Assembly (NCBI GenBank): GCA_900551055.1
Contig: URUK01000020.1
Coordinates: 1 to 48,158 of the forward strand
Length of the DNA: 48,158 nt
Direction of reading: 5' to 3'
Source: an uncultured Prevotella sp.
GTDB taxonomy: Bacteria; Bacteroidota; Bacteroidia; Bacteroidales; Bacteroidaceae
Shown here: piece after piece, positions 32,513 through 40,706 of the stretch
Numbering within the stretch: the first letter of the stretch is position 1
Layout of the letters: each line of letters starts with the position of its first letter
Made by a program: the position numbers and the translations under genes
The notes under the pieces: generated by a model
Told to the model about the DNA's origin: nothing
Databases searched by the model: none
The model's input: the letters and a program-made list of their open reading frames with translations, nothing else

Positions 32513-33712
32513 TTACTTTATCGTTTCCTTTTTAAGGAATTGCTGGAAGCGGTCGTGATAGCCGTTGAACACGTTGATGTCAACCTCGCCGTGTATGCCG
32601 TCCACGCGCCCGTCGGGGCACAGCTGCCAGATGGCGAGGCGCACTTCGGGCTTGTATTCGCCGTAGCGGGCTATCCAAACCATGTAGTCGCGCATCAGGT
32701 CGGGCGCTTCGGGCAGGTATTTGTTGACGAACTGCTGGCTCACGTAGAGTATTGGCCGTACCCCGGTGCGCCTCTGTACGATGCCGAGCCATGTGCGTAT
32801 GCGGTTGAACATGGCCTGCACTCCGCCCATCTTACTGATTTGCCGGGCTGTGGGCTCTACGTCGAGAACCGGCGGCAGGTCGCCTTTGGAAAAGCGCGAG
32901 TGGCGCAGGAAGTACTGCGCCTGCTTCTGCGCGGTTGACGTGTACGAGAAGAAATGGTATGCGCCTACTGGAATTCCGTGCCTGCGCGCCGCGCGGTAGT
33001 CGCTGGCGAAGTACGGGTTGCGCACCGATGCGCCTTCGGTCGACTTGATGTAGACGAACGATACGGGGTAGTCAACCTTGCCGCTGACCTTCTTGCGGCT
33101 TATGTTTCCGAGGTGGGTTATGCGCAGCTTGTTCCATTTTATCGCGTATTTCTTGCGCCCCTTGCCGTGCTGGTAGCGCGAAATGTCTATCCCGTAGATG
33201 CGTTCGGCGGTGTAGGTCATCCGTTCTCCGCGGTAAACGCCGCCCGTCCATTCTCCCGTCTGCACCTTCCCCTCTGCCGTTATGCCGCATCCGAATCCGT
33301 TTCTTGCGCCCTCGCGCCATGCTCCGTCGTAGTAAGAGCCGTCGCGCCCGCGGTAAATGCCGTGGCCGCTGGGGCGGTATAGGCTGTCAAGTTCGCCTTG
33401 GTAAGTGCCGAGGCTGTCGGTTATCGTGCTGCTCACAACGGTGTCCGCCCTGAATGTTGCAGCCACGGTGCGTCCCTGTGGGTCGGTAACGGCTGCGGTG
33501 CCGTGCCTCTTTCCTGCCTTCCATTGTCCGCTGTAAATGGTGCTGTCGCCGCGTGTCAGCACGCCGTAGCCGTCAGGCAGCCCGTCGGCTGTCCCTCCGC
33601 GGTAGGTGCATCTGGTCTTTGGCGTTGCGGTATTGCCGCTGGGTGTAACCTTTGAACACGCCGACAGCACGAGCAATGCGGCCAGGGCAAGTATGGTTGT
33701 AATGTGTTTCAT
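32513..33712 (-). CDS. MORN-repeat plus GH25 lysozyme lipoprotein
   Basis: A lipoprotein with a peptidoglycan-hydrolase domain. The lipobox is LSAC (Cys19). The first half (about 35-165) has MORN-type repeats (GGTADGLPDGYGVLTRGD, YSGQWKAGKRHGTA, YQGELDSLYRPSGHGIYRG, YYDGAWREGARNGFG). The second half (about 172-390) is a GH25 muramidase domain: YGIDISRYQ (Asp176), FVYIKSTEG, AYHFFSYT, PPVLDVEPT (Asp284, Glu286 catalytic) and EVDINVFNG. The combination is unusual; MORN repeats usually bind phospholipids. The start overlaps the stop of the upstream gene (ATGA), so the two are coupled. Confidence 0.9.
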   Translation of the reverse strand: MKHITTILALAALLVLSACSKVTPSGNTATPKTRCTYRGGTADGLPDGYGVLTRGDSTIYSGQWKAGKRHGTAAVTDPQGRTVAATFRADTVVSSTITDSLGTYQGELDSLYRPSGHGIYRGRDGSYYDGAWREGARNGFGCGITAEGKVQTGEWTGGVYRGERMTYTAERIYGIDISRYQHGKGRKKYAIKWNKLRITHLGNISRKKVSGKVDYPVSFVYIKSTEGASVRNPYFASDYRAARRHGIPVGAYHFFSYTSTAQKQAQYFLRHSRFSKGDLPPVLDVEPTARQISKMGGVQAMFNRIRTWLGIVQRRTGVRPILYVSQQFVNKYLPEAPDLMRDYMVWIARYGEYKPEVRLAIWQLCPDGRVDGIHGEVDINVFNGYHDRFQQFLKKETIK

Positions 33713-34764
33713 GGCAGCAGGTTGTTTAGTCCGAAGCCTGTCTCTGCGGGCTTTATAACCCTTCCTTTGACGCTTATTCCGGCGAAAACGCCGTTAGCGG
33801 TGAATACTGGAGAGCCGTCTGGTGCGAGCACCGTTGGCATGTCGTGGCAGTCTTTGCCGGTTGCCGTTCCGCTTGAAATCTGGGGCTTGGCCTTGTCAGG
33901 GCGGTAGCCGTACAGTCGGCAGCCGGGAAATGCCGCCGTGGTGATGCCGTCGCCGCTGTCAATTTGCGGCGTAAGCCATAGGTGTGGGTACAGGGTTACC
34001 GCGCCGCCGGGCGTGCGCCTGTCGTTGGTTTGCAGCAGTATTAGCGGTTTTGTGTTGTCTGTGGTAAGCCGGGAGCATGGCGTGCGCAGAGTGTTCCCTG
34101 CGGTGTCTTTGCTTATTACGGTGTATTTTGTGACGAGCCTCATGGCAATCTGCCTGCCTTCCGATGCCGCCGTCAGGACTGATAGCAGCCTTTCGGACTT
34201 GGCTTTGCGTTGCTCCAATCCTTCGGCGTACTCCGCAATGATGTTGTAGCCGTCGTCGTTCACGTTGTGGGTCTTCATGTAATAGCCGGTTTCTTCAATC
34301 GTCTTATTTAATAACCCCACCTTTGTGCGTGTGTCTTCGATGGCCTTTCTTATTATTTCTGGCATCCTCCTGTTTGCCGCGGCAAGCCTTTTCGCGGCTG
34401 CGCTGTCGCTGTTGGCGGTCAGCAGGAGGCCGTTGCATGAAGGCAGCAGCGGCCAGCGGTTCACCCAGCAGGCTGTGGCATACGTCTTGGTGGCCGTGTC
34501 CTGGTCGGCGGAAGGCGACATCCCTTCCGGTTGCAGGCTGTCGTTTATGCTGCTGAAAAAGGCCACGGGTTTGCCGTCGGCAAGCAGTTCGTAGCGTGAA
34601 AAGGCTTCAATAAGTGCGACGCTTCTCTTCATGTTCTCCGCCGGTAGCGGCATGAAGGTGTGCGCATAGATAAAAAATACAATCGCGGCCGATGCCATCG
34701 ACAGCGATTGTAATGTAAGACGCAAGAGCTTCTTCTTGTCAGTCAATCTCTTCATCGGCTTCAT
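33709..34764 (-). CDS. Unknown membrane-anchored periplasmic protein
   Basis: A 351-aa protein with a basic N terminus (MKRLTDKKKLLR) and a signal-anchor helix (about 16-37, SLSMASAAIVFFIYAHTF). The periplasmic part has a helical, charged middle (about 120-200, RRMPEIIRKAIEDTRTKVGL) and a C-terminal region with GGAVTLYPHLWLTP and LAPDGSPVFTANGVFAGISV, which looks like a beta-rich fold and faintly recalls trypsin-like domains, but no catalytic triad can be assigned. The start overlaps the inositol-phosphate synthase stop by 26 bp and its stop overlaps the lysozyme start, so all three form one transcription unit. Confidence 0.65.
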   Translation of the reverse strand: MKPMKRLTDKKKLLRLTLQSLSMASAAIVFFIYAHTFMPLPAENMKRSVALIEAFSRYELLADGKPVAFFSSINDSLQPEGMSPSADQDTATKTYATACWVNRWPLLPSCNGLLLTANSDSAAAKRLAAANRRMPEIIRKAIEDTRTKVGLLNKTIEETGYYMKTHNVNDDGYNIIAEYAEGLEQRKAKSERLLSVLTAASEGRQIAMRLVTKYTVISKDTAGNTLRTPCSRLTTDNTKPLILLQTNDRRTPGGAVTLYPHLWLTPQIDSGDGITTAAFPGCRLYGYRPDKAKPQISSGTATGKDCHDMPTVLAPDGSPVFTANGVFAGISVKGRVIKPAETGFGLNNLLP

Positions 34765-36043
34765 ATCCGCCCATTTCGCGTAGCGCGTTCTTCAACATGG
34801 TGTATTGTTGGAACAGGTCGTGTACAGGTTCTTCGCCGTCGGAGTGCATCGGGCTTTTCATGTAGAACGACAACCAAGGCTGTATTCCGCTTCTTCCGGC
34901 GCGTGCCGCGAGGTCGCCCAGCAGGGCAAGGTCGAGCAGCAGCGGTGCGGCCAGTATGGAGTCTTTGCACAGGAAGTCTACTTTTATCTGCATGGGGTAG
35001 CCCATCCAGCCGAAAATGTCGATGTTGTCCCATCCTTCCTTGTCGTCGCCGCGCGGCGGATAGTAGTTGATGCGCACCTTGTGGAATATGTCTCCGTAAA
35101 GCTCGGGATATTCCTCTTTCTTTAATATGGTGTCAATCACGCCGAGCTTGCTTACCTCTTTTGTCTTGAAGTTCTCCGGAACGTCAAGCACAAGGCCGTC
35201 GGTGTTGCCGAGGATGTTGGTCGAGAACCATCCGTTCACTCCCAGCATGCGTGTGCGGAAAGCGGCGGACAGGACGGTCTTCATCATCGTCTGCCCTGTC
35301 TTGAAGTCTTTTCCGGCTATCGGGACGCCATGTCTTGCGGCCAGTTCCCACATTGCCGGGATGTCGATACAGGTGTTAGGCGCGCCCATTATGAACGGAA
35401 CGCCCTCTGATATGGCGGCGTATGCGTAGCACATCGACGGCGCAACAAGTTTGCGGTTGTCGGCTTCCATCGCCTCTTCAAGCGTGTCAAGACTGCCGTG
35501 TACGCTGTCTTCGCGCGGCACGTAAATCTCTGTCGAAGCCGCCCACACAACCACCAAGCGGCTGCATCCGTTCTTTTCCTTGAACGAACGTATGTCTTCG
35601 CGCACCTGCTCCGTGAGCTCCCGGCGCGTAAGATGTGTGTCCTTGACCCATGTCCCGTCCATGGCCTTTACGTAATCGGGGTCGTAAACGCCGCGCATCG
35701 GCTGTATGTTTTCAAGCTCCTGCTTTACAGGATAGATGTCCCTGTCCCTCAATACTCCGGCATCAAGAGCTCTTTCAAAAGCGTTTCCGGGAAGGATGTC
35801 CCATGCTCCGAACACGATGTCGTCGAGTGTCGGCATCGGAACGATGTCGGATACGTGCATGTATCGCTTGCCGTCGCCCTTCCCCACACGTATCTTCGCC
35901 ATCTGCGTGATTGAGCCTATGGGCTTTCCCATGCCCTTGCGTATCATCATTGTGCCTGCCATGAACGTTGTGCTGACGGCTCCGAGGCCGATGCACAATA
36001 TTCCAAGTTTGCCTGTTGCAGGCTTCACATTGTTTTCTTCCAT
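34739..36043 (-). CDS. Inositol-3-phosphate synthase (myo-inositol-1-phosphate synthase)
   Basis: NAD-dependent conversion of glucose-6-phosphate to inositol-3-phosphate, the entry to inositol lipids. Family motifs: GILCIGLGAVSTTFMAG (NAD-binding), VVVWAASTEIYVP, PFIMGAPNTCIDIP, GKDFKTGQTMMKTVL, NGWFSTNILGNTDG and the DKEGWDNIDIFGWMG region. 434 aa is the usual bacterial length. In Bacteroides the homologue feeds inositol phospho- and sphingolipid synthesis, but the other genes of that cluster are not here; instead an unknown anchored protein and a lysozyme follow. A weak -7 box (TACTTTCG, minus strand, 36116-36123) lies 73 bp upstream. Confidence 0.93.
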   Translation of the reverse strand: MEENNVKPATGKLGILCIGLGAVSTTFMAGTMMIRKGMGKPIGSITQMAKIRVGKGDGKRYMHVSDIVPMPTLDDIVFGAWDILPGNAFERALDAGVLRDRDIYPVKQELENIQPMRGVYDPDYVKAMDGTWVKDTHLTRRELTEQVREDIRSFKEKNGCSRLVVVWAASTEIYVPREDSVHGSLDTLEEAMEADNRKLVAPSMCYAYAAISEGVPFIMGAPNTCIDIPAMWELAARHGVPIAGKDFKTGQTMMKTVLSAAFRTRMLGVNGWFSTNILGNTDGLVLDVPENFKTKEVSKLGVIDTILKKEEYPELYGDIFHKVRINYYPPRGDDKEGWDNIDIFGWMGYPMQIKVDFLCKDSILAAPLLLDLALLGDLAARAGRSGIQPWLSFYMKSPMHSDGEEPVHDLFQQYTMLKNALREMGGYEADEEID

Positions 36044-36230
36044 ACTTGTTGTCGTGAGTTTTATGTCGTTGGGTTATGCGTTTTTTCTCTGTATGCTGAT
36101 AGGTTTTACAACCTGCGAAAGTACAAAAAAACATTTATAGAAGTGCGTTTTTTACTTATTTTATACACATTTCTTTTGAAAAGCGCGCATTTGTGGATGT
36201 GTTCCCACATATTTTACGCCATTTCTTTAG

Positions 36231-36238
36231 TAACTTTG
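36231..36238 (+). promoter_or_regulatory. Promoter of the PatB/MalY-type gene, -7 box
   Basis: TAACTTTG, 33 bp upstream of the ATG at 36272. No clear -33 box. Placement supports the start at 36272 over longer in-frame options, which would begin upstream of this box. Confidence 0.6.
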
Positions 36239-36271
36239 CGCCATTCAAGTGGAACTTATTATGATAATGTT

Positions 36272-37447
36272 ATGGCAAAATTTGATTTCGACGAGATTGT
36301 AGACCGCCGCGGCACTGACAGCGAGAAGTGGGACGGCGGACAGGTGGAAGGCGCTCTGCCAATGTGGGTTGCGGACATGGATTTCCGCACTGCGCCGTGT
36401 GTTGTTGAGGCTTTGCGCAGGAGGGTTGACCACGGAGTGTTCGGTTACGAGCATGTTCCCGACTCGTATTACGAGGCCGTAATCAACTGGTTTGACCGCC
36501 GCCACGGCTGGCGCATGCGGCGCGAGTGGATGATATATACTACCGGAGTGGTGCCTGCCGTGTCTGCTGTCATCAAGGCGATGACCGTTCCCGGTGACAA
36601 GGTGCTTGTGCAGACGCCGGTTTACAACTGCTTCTTTTCGTCCATAAGGAACAACGGCTGTGTGATGGAAGACAACAAGCTGGTGTACGACGGCGGCACT
36701 TATACAATTGATTTTGACGACTTCGAGCGGCGTGCCGCCGACCCGCAGGTCAAACTCTTCCTGCTGTGCAACCCCCATAACCCGGCCGGACGTGCGTGGA
36801 CTGCTGACGAATTGCGCCGTATGGGCGACATCTGCTTGAAGCACGGAGTGTTCGTCTTGTCGGACGAAATACACTGCGACATCGTTATGCCGGGCTACAA
36901 GTACACGCCGTTCGCCTCGCTTTCTGACGATTTCCTGATGCATTCGGCGACGTGTACAGCGCCGACAAAGACATTCAACATTGCCGGAACGCAGATTGCC
37001 AACATAACCGCGGCTGACGATGACGTGCGCCGCCGCATTGACAAAGCCATCAACATAAACGAGGTTTGCGACGTAAGTCCGTTCGGGGTTACCGCCCTTC
37101 AGGCGGCGTATAACGGCGGAGAGGAGTGGCTTGAAGAACTGCTGGCTTATCTGCACGGCAACTACGAGTGCCTGAAAGAGTATTTTGCGAAGAACATTCC
37201 GCAAATTCCTGTTACCAAGCTGGAGGCCACTTACCTTGTGTGGCTCGACTGCTCGGCGCTCGGCAAGCCGTCAACCGTCATCGTGGACGAGCTTCTTCGC
37301 GGGAAAAAGCTTTGGCTTAACGACGGCGAGATGTATGGCGAGCACGACCGTCCGTTCGTCCGCGTGAACATAGCATGTCCCCGTTCGGTGATGATGAAGG
37401 GGCTTGAGCTGTTTGCGGAGTATGTCAAGGAGTGTTCGGGAAGATAG
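36272..37447 (+). CDS. PatB/MalY-type PLP-dependent C-S lyase (aminotransferase fold)
   Basis: A fold type I PLP enzyme, most likely a cystathionine beta-lyase/cysteine desulfhydrase. Motifs: ALPMWVADMDFRTAPCVVEA (typical of PatB/MalY), FGYEHVPDSYYEAVINWF, LLCNPHNPAGRAWTADEL, LSDEIHCDIV (Asp198) and the Schiff-base lysine in APTKTFNIAGTQ (Lys233). ATG at 36272 (MAKFDFDEI) gives the standard 391 aa; the frame stays open to 36143 but that part lies upstream of the promoter. A family-2 hairpin follows the stop. Confidence 0.93.
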   Translation: MAKFDFDEIVDRRGTDSEKWDGGQVEGALPMWVADMDFRTAPCVVEALRRRVDHGVFGYEHVPDSYYEAVINWFDRRHGWRMRREWMIYTTGVVPAVSAVIKAMTVPGDKVLVQTPVYNCFFSSIRNNGCVMEDNKLVYDGGTYTIDFDDFERRAADPQVKLFLLCNPHNPAGRAWTADELRRMGDICLKHGVFVLSDEIHCDIVMPGYKYTPFASLSDDFLMHSATCTAPTKTFNIAGTQIANITAADDDVRRRIDKAININEVCDVSPFGVTALQAAYNGGEEWLEELLAYLHGNYECLKEYFAKNIPQIPVTKLEATYLVWLDCSALGKPSTVIVDELLRGKKLWLNDGEMYGEHDRPFVRVNIACPRSVMMKGLELFAEYVKECSGR

Positions 37448-37570
37448 GAATTTATAGAAGTTAGAGAAGGTATAGAAGTTAAAGCCAAATGTTTTGTTTG
37501 CAGCCCTTTCATTCAATAGGCAAAGCATTTGACTTTAACTTCTATACCTTCTCTAACTTCTATAAATTCC
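37445..37570. repeat. Family-2 long inverted repeat between PatB and murF
   Basis: 51-bp arms (37445-37495 and 37520-37570) with two mismatches around a 24-nt loop. Arms are built from ATAGAAGTTA and AGAAGTTAGAGA units, and the core is GTTAAAGYCAAATGYTTTG. The PatB stop lies inside the left arm's first bases. It separates two convergent genes. Confidence 0.88.
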
Positions 37571-37579
37571 TTAAAATTC

Positions 37580-38878
37580 TTACAGCAATCCCGGCAACTG
37601 GTACAGCCGTGTCGAGTTGCTGCCTTTTATGAGTATGCAGAAGCCTTCGGGGCGGTTGGCTTCTATTTCTTTTTTCACTTCATCGACATCATTGAACTTG
37701 CGGAAGGGGCAGTCCGTCTTGCCGAACTCCGTCCCGACGAGCCACACCTCGTCAAAACCTGCAGTCTTGAGAAAGTCGGCCACGCGCTGGTGTTCCTCCG
37801 CGCTTACCGCGCCAAGTTCTCCCATGTCGCCTAAGATGGCCATTTTCTTGCCGGCCTTCATGTCACGGAAGTTCGCCAGGGCTGCGGCCATGCTGGTCGG
37901 GTTGGCATTGTATGCGTCGATGATGAGGCTGTTGTGCGCCGTGCGTTCCAGCTCCGAGCGGTTGTTCTTAGGAACGTATGACGACAAGGCGTGGTCAATC
38001 TGTCCGGGCGTTACGCCGAAGTGGAGCCCGGCGCAGGCGGCGGCGAGCATGTTCATCATGTTGTAGCTGCCTATGATGTGGGTCTTCACGTCGCGCCACT
38101 GTCCGCCTTCAGCATGCCAGCGGAAGTTCAGGTAAGGGTCGCATACGGTCACTTCGCCCGTCACCGTGGCGCCTTCCACGCCCTCAAGCCCGTATTTGAT
38201 AAGGTCAAGACCCTGCGAAATGCCCGTCAGGTGCTCGTCGCCTGCGTTGATGAACGCCGTGCCGCCGTGTGCGCGCAGATAGTCATACAGCTCCCCCTTG
38301 GTGCGCACCACGCCCTCGAACGAGCCGAACCCCTGAAGATGGGCGCGCCCCACGTTGGTTATCAGGCCGCAGTCAGGCTCAACGATGTCAACCAGTGTCT
38401 TGATGTCTCCCGGATGGCTGGCGCCCATTTCGATTACGGCTATCTCGTGTTCCTTGGTCAGTCGCAGCAGTGTTTTCGGCACGCCTATGTCGTTGTTGAA
38501 GTTTCCCTGCGTGTAAAGCACGTTGTAGCGTTCGCCCAGAACGGCTGCCAGCAGTTCCTTTGTGGTGGTTTTTCCGTTGGTGCCGGTTATTCCGATTATT
38601 TTCGTTCCGAGTGCGCGGCGGTGGTGGTTTGCCAGTCGTTGCAGGGTTTTCAGGCAGTCGTCAACGAGTATGTAGCGGCTGTCGCCTTCTGCGGCGTACT
38701 CCTTTTCGTCCACTACGGCGTATGCGCAGCCCTTCTCCAAGGCGGCCTTTGCGAAGGCGTTGCCGTTGAACGACGCGCCTTTGAGCGCGAAAAACACCGA
38801 ACCCTTGGGGCAGTCGCGGCTGTCGGTCGTGACCGTCGGGTGGGCGGTGAAGATTTTGTAAAGTTCTGATATGTCCAT
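37580..38878 (-). CDS. murF: UDP-N-acetylmuramoyl-tripeptide--D-alanyl-D-alanine ligase
   Basis: Adds D-Ala-D-Ala to the UDP-MurNAc-tripeptide in the cytoplasm. N-terminal substrate-binding domain (VTTDSRDCPKGSVFFALKG), ATP-binding P-loop GITGTNGKTTTKELLAAVLG, LYTQGNFNNDIGVPKTLL, MGASHPGDIKTL, the carbamylated-lysine region and C-terminal IDAYNANPTSMAAALANF and LGDMGEL are all present. 432 aa is normal. The ATG at 38878 (MDISELYK) follows a perfect promoter; a longer in-frame start at 38929 would lie inside it. The D-Ala-D-Ala ligase is encoded 10 kb away. Confidence 0.95.
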   Translation of the reverse strand: MDISELYKIFTAHPTVTTDSRDCPKGSVFFALKGASFNGNAFAKAALEKGCAYAVVDEKEYAAEGDSRYILVDDCLKTLQRLANHHRRALGTKIIGITGTNGKTTTKELLAAVLGERYNVLYTQGNFNNDIGVPKTLLRLTKEHEIAVIEMGASHPGDIKTLVDIVEPDCGLITNVGRAHLQGFGSFEGVVRTKGELYDYLRAHGGTAFINAGDEHLTGISQGLDLIKYGLEGVEGATVTGEVTVCDPYLNFRWHAEGGQWRDVKTHIIGSYNMMNMLAAACAGLHFGVTPGQIDHALSSYVPKNNRSELERTAHNSLIIDAYNANPTSMAAALANFRDMKAGKKMAILGDMGELGAVSAEEHQRVADFLKTAGFDEVWLVGTEFGKTDCPFRKFNDVDEVKKEIEANRPEGFCILIKGSNSTRLYQLPGLL

Positions 38879-38898
38879 TTCAGTGTCCTTAAATCGAT

Positions 38899-39035
38899 GC
38901 AAAGATAGTGCAAGCCGAGTGAAGCGCAAAAGAAAAGAGCTTGAAAAACACTTTTCTTTTTGCTTCCGAGGCGCAGCCTATATTATGTAAAGATAGTGCA
39001 AGCCGAGTGAAGCACAAAAGAAAAGGGCTTGAATT
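38899..39035. repeat. Direct repeat of the murF promoter segment (AAAGATAGTGCAAGCCGAGT)
   Basis: About 45 bp from 38901 (AAAGATAGTGCAAGCCGAGT, continuing GAAGCGCAAAAGAAAAG) is repeated from 38989 with two or three changes. In the second copy the -7 box reads TATCTTTA, so the first copy is the better promoter. Similar sequence is frequent upstream of genes in Bacteroides and Prevotella, from memory. Confidence 0.85.
38900..38930 (-). promoter_or_regulatory. murF promoter
   Basis: On the minus strand: TTTG (38927-38930), exactly 19 bp, TATCTTTG (38900-38907), then the ATG 22 bp on. The same segment recurs 90 bp upstream. Confidence 0.85.
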
Positions 39036-39049
39036 GTCCTTTTATTTTC

Positions 39050-39352
39050 ATCATAAGGGGAAGTCCCCTCCCGGTCTCCCCGAGGGGAGGAGCTGCGTCT
39101 GCGTGCGGAGTCTGTCCGTTTTTATGGGTGGAATGTTATCCAGTCTTCATCTCACGTATCGGCGGATTTGACGCCCTGAGAATGCCGTCGGCGTGCAGCA
39201 AACTGGCTTTTGGCTGAAAAACAACCGTTTTTCGCCGTTTTGCGTAGCGCATTGATAATCAGTGGGTTGTGGAGGAACGCGTGCCAGGCGGCGTTGATTG
39301 TAAATGTAAAAGGTGGCTTTTTGCATTACAAAACATGGCTTTTTACATGGCA
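39050..39352. repeat. murF-folP gap: family-3 fragment and family-4 units
   Basis: The 759-bp gap between murF and folP has no supportable gene. A family-3-like stem lies at about 39064-39091 (TCCCCTCCCGG and GAGGGGAGG), and two family-4 units at 39305-39350 (AAAAGGTGGCTTTTTGC and AAAACATGGCTTTTTAC). The remaining sequence to the folP promoter is unremarkable. Confidence 0.65.
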
Positions 39353-39622
39353 ATAGACCGTCTTCTGCCGTGCTTTTAGCCGTGTTTTGTGTTCTATTTA
39401 GCGGCTGTTTTGTCATGCGGAGATAGCAAAACGTGCCATGGCGAGGCTCTTTTCCGTTTTCCGTGGGTTGTCTTTTCAAGGTCGGGTTGGCTGGTTTGCA
39501 AATTTGTTTTGTCATGACTTTTTACTTCGTGCGTGTATGTTCGCTTTGTCAATTTGCTTGTCATGGCGATGAAATATATAGATAAAAAACGTCAAAAGCC
39601 TCCGTGTGTCGATATTATTGAT

Positions 39623-39630
39623 TACCTTTG
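39623..39630 (+). promoter_or_regulatory. folP promoter, -7 box
   Basis: TACCTTTG ends 7 bp before the ATG at 39638, so the message would start at or almost at the start codon (leaderless or nearly so). No good -33 box is seen. Confidence 0.55.
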
Positions 39631-39637
39631 CCAATGT

Positions 39638-40525
39638 ATGAAAGGACTCATTCCATATACGGTAAACGTTGGAGGGCGGCTCTTGGACTTGTCGGAGCCG
39701 TTGGTTATGGGCATACTCAACGCCACGCCCGACTCGTTTTACGCCGGAAGCCGCCGGCAGACAGAAGCGGAAATAGCCTCGCGCGCCAGTCAGATAGTGG
39801 CCGAGGGCGGGGCAATAATTGACGTGGGGGCTTACTCTACGCGCCCCGGTGCAGCCAAGGTTACAGCCGGCGAGGAGATGGAGCGTATGCGCATGGCCTT
39901 GAAGGCGGTGCGCATGGCCGAGCCTGAGGCCGTGGTCTCGGTCGACACTTTCCGTCCCGAGGTGGCTCGGATGTCGGTCGAGGAGTATGGCGCGGCCATC
40001 ATCAACGACGTTTCGGGCGGCAACGTAGAGGGGGCTTTCGGCGGCGAGGAGATGCTTGAAAGCGCCTACCGCGGCGTTTCCGTGGACGATGCGCCCCCGA
40101 TATTCGTGGAGGCGGCACGGTTGGGAGCACCTTATATATTAATGTCTTCGCGCCCGAACATCGTCAGCATCATGCAGGATTTTGCGCCGAAGGTGCAGCT
40201 CCTTCGCGACCTCGGGCAGAAAGACATCATCCTCGACCCCGGTTTCGGCTTCGGAAAAACGCTTGACGAGAACTACGAAGTGCTCGCACGGATGGGCCGC
40301 CTGCGCGAGATGGGGCTGCCGGTGCTGGCCGGTGTGTCGCGCAAGTCGATGATTTCGCGCGTTCTCGGCACCGATGCCGCAGGCGCGCTGACGGGCACCG
40401 TGGCGGCAAACGTCCTCGCGACGGTTCTTGGCGGTGCGTCGATACTGCGCGTACACGACGTTAAGGAATGTGTCGAGGCCGTGAAAATAGTGAAAGAAAC
40501 GATGAGATATTGGGATGTTCTGTAA
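39638..40525 (+). CDS. folP: Dihydropteroate synthase
   Basis: Joins p-aminobenzoate to dihydropterin pyrophosphate in folate synthesis; target of sulfonamides. TIM-barrel motifs: VMGILNATPDSFYAGSR, IIDVGAYSTRPGA, VSVDTFRPEVARM, IINDVSGG, DIILDPGFGFGKTLDENY and LAGVSRKSMISRVLG. ATG at 39638 (MKGLIPYTVNVGGRLLDLS) gives 295 aa in line with Bacteroides FolP; the longer frame from 39533 adds non-homologous sequence and contains the promoter. The next gene is cdaA, a pairing common in Bacteroidetes. Confidence 0.94.
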   Translation: MKGLIPYTVNVGGRLLDLSEPLVMGILNATPDSFYAGSRRQTEAEIASRASQIVAEGGAIIDVGAYSTRPGAAKVTAGEEMERMRMALKAVRMAEPEAVVSVDTFRPEVARMSVEEYGAAIINDVSGGNVEGAFGGEEMLESAYRGVSVDDAPPIFVEAARLGAPYILMSSRPNIVSIMQDFAPKVQLLRDLGQKDIILDPGFGFGKTLDENYEVLARMGRLREMGLPVLAGVSRKSMISRVLGTDAAGALTGTVAANVLATVLGGASILRVHDVKECVEAVKIVKETMRYWDVL

Positions 40526-40706
40526 ATTATGTCGAGGCGGTTTTTTATTTTAGCGAGTGTCAGTTTGCAAGTTGAAGAGGGGGTATAGCGGGCTATATGA
40601 CCGATGAAACTTGGCAAAATGACGCCGGTAAAATATAAAAGGCGACCGAAATAAAAAAGATTAAGCATCCCATTATGGTTAAATCAGAATTTATAAAACA
40701 TCCCAA

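Noticed and set aside
36245..37204. 319-aa frame on the minus strand opposite the PatB/MalY gene
   Set aside because: Antisense shadow; the plus-strand product has a full set of PLP-enzyme motifs.
37991..38869. 292-aa frame on the plus strand opposite murF
   Set aside because: Shadow of murF; the minus-strand frame has the complete Mur ligase signature and a perfect promoter.
38941..39515. Short frames in the murF-folP gap
   Set aside because: They run through repeat sequence on both strands and have no homology or start signals.
39533..39637. N-terminal extension of FolP
   Set aside because: The extension contains the -7 box and does not resemble FolP; MKGLIPYTVNV at 39638 matches the family start.
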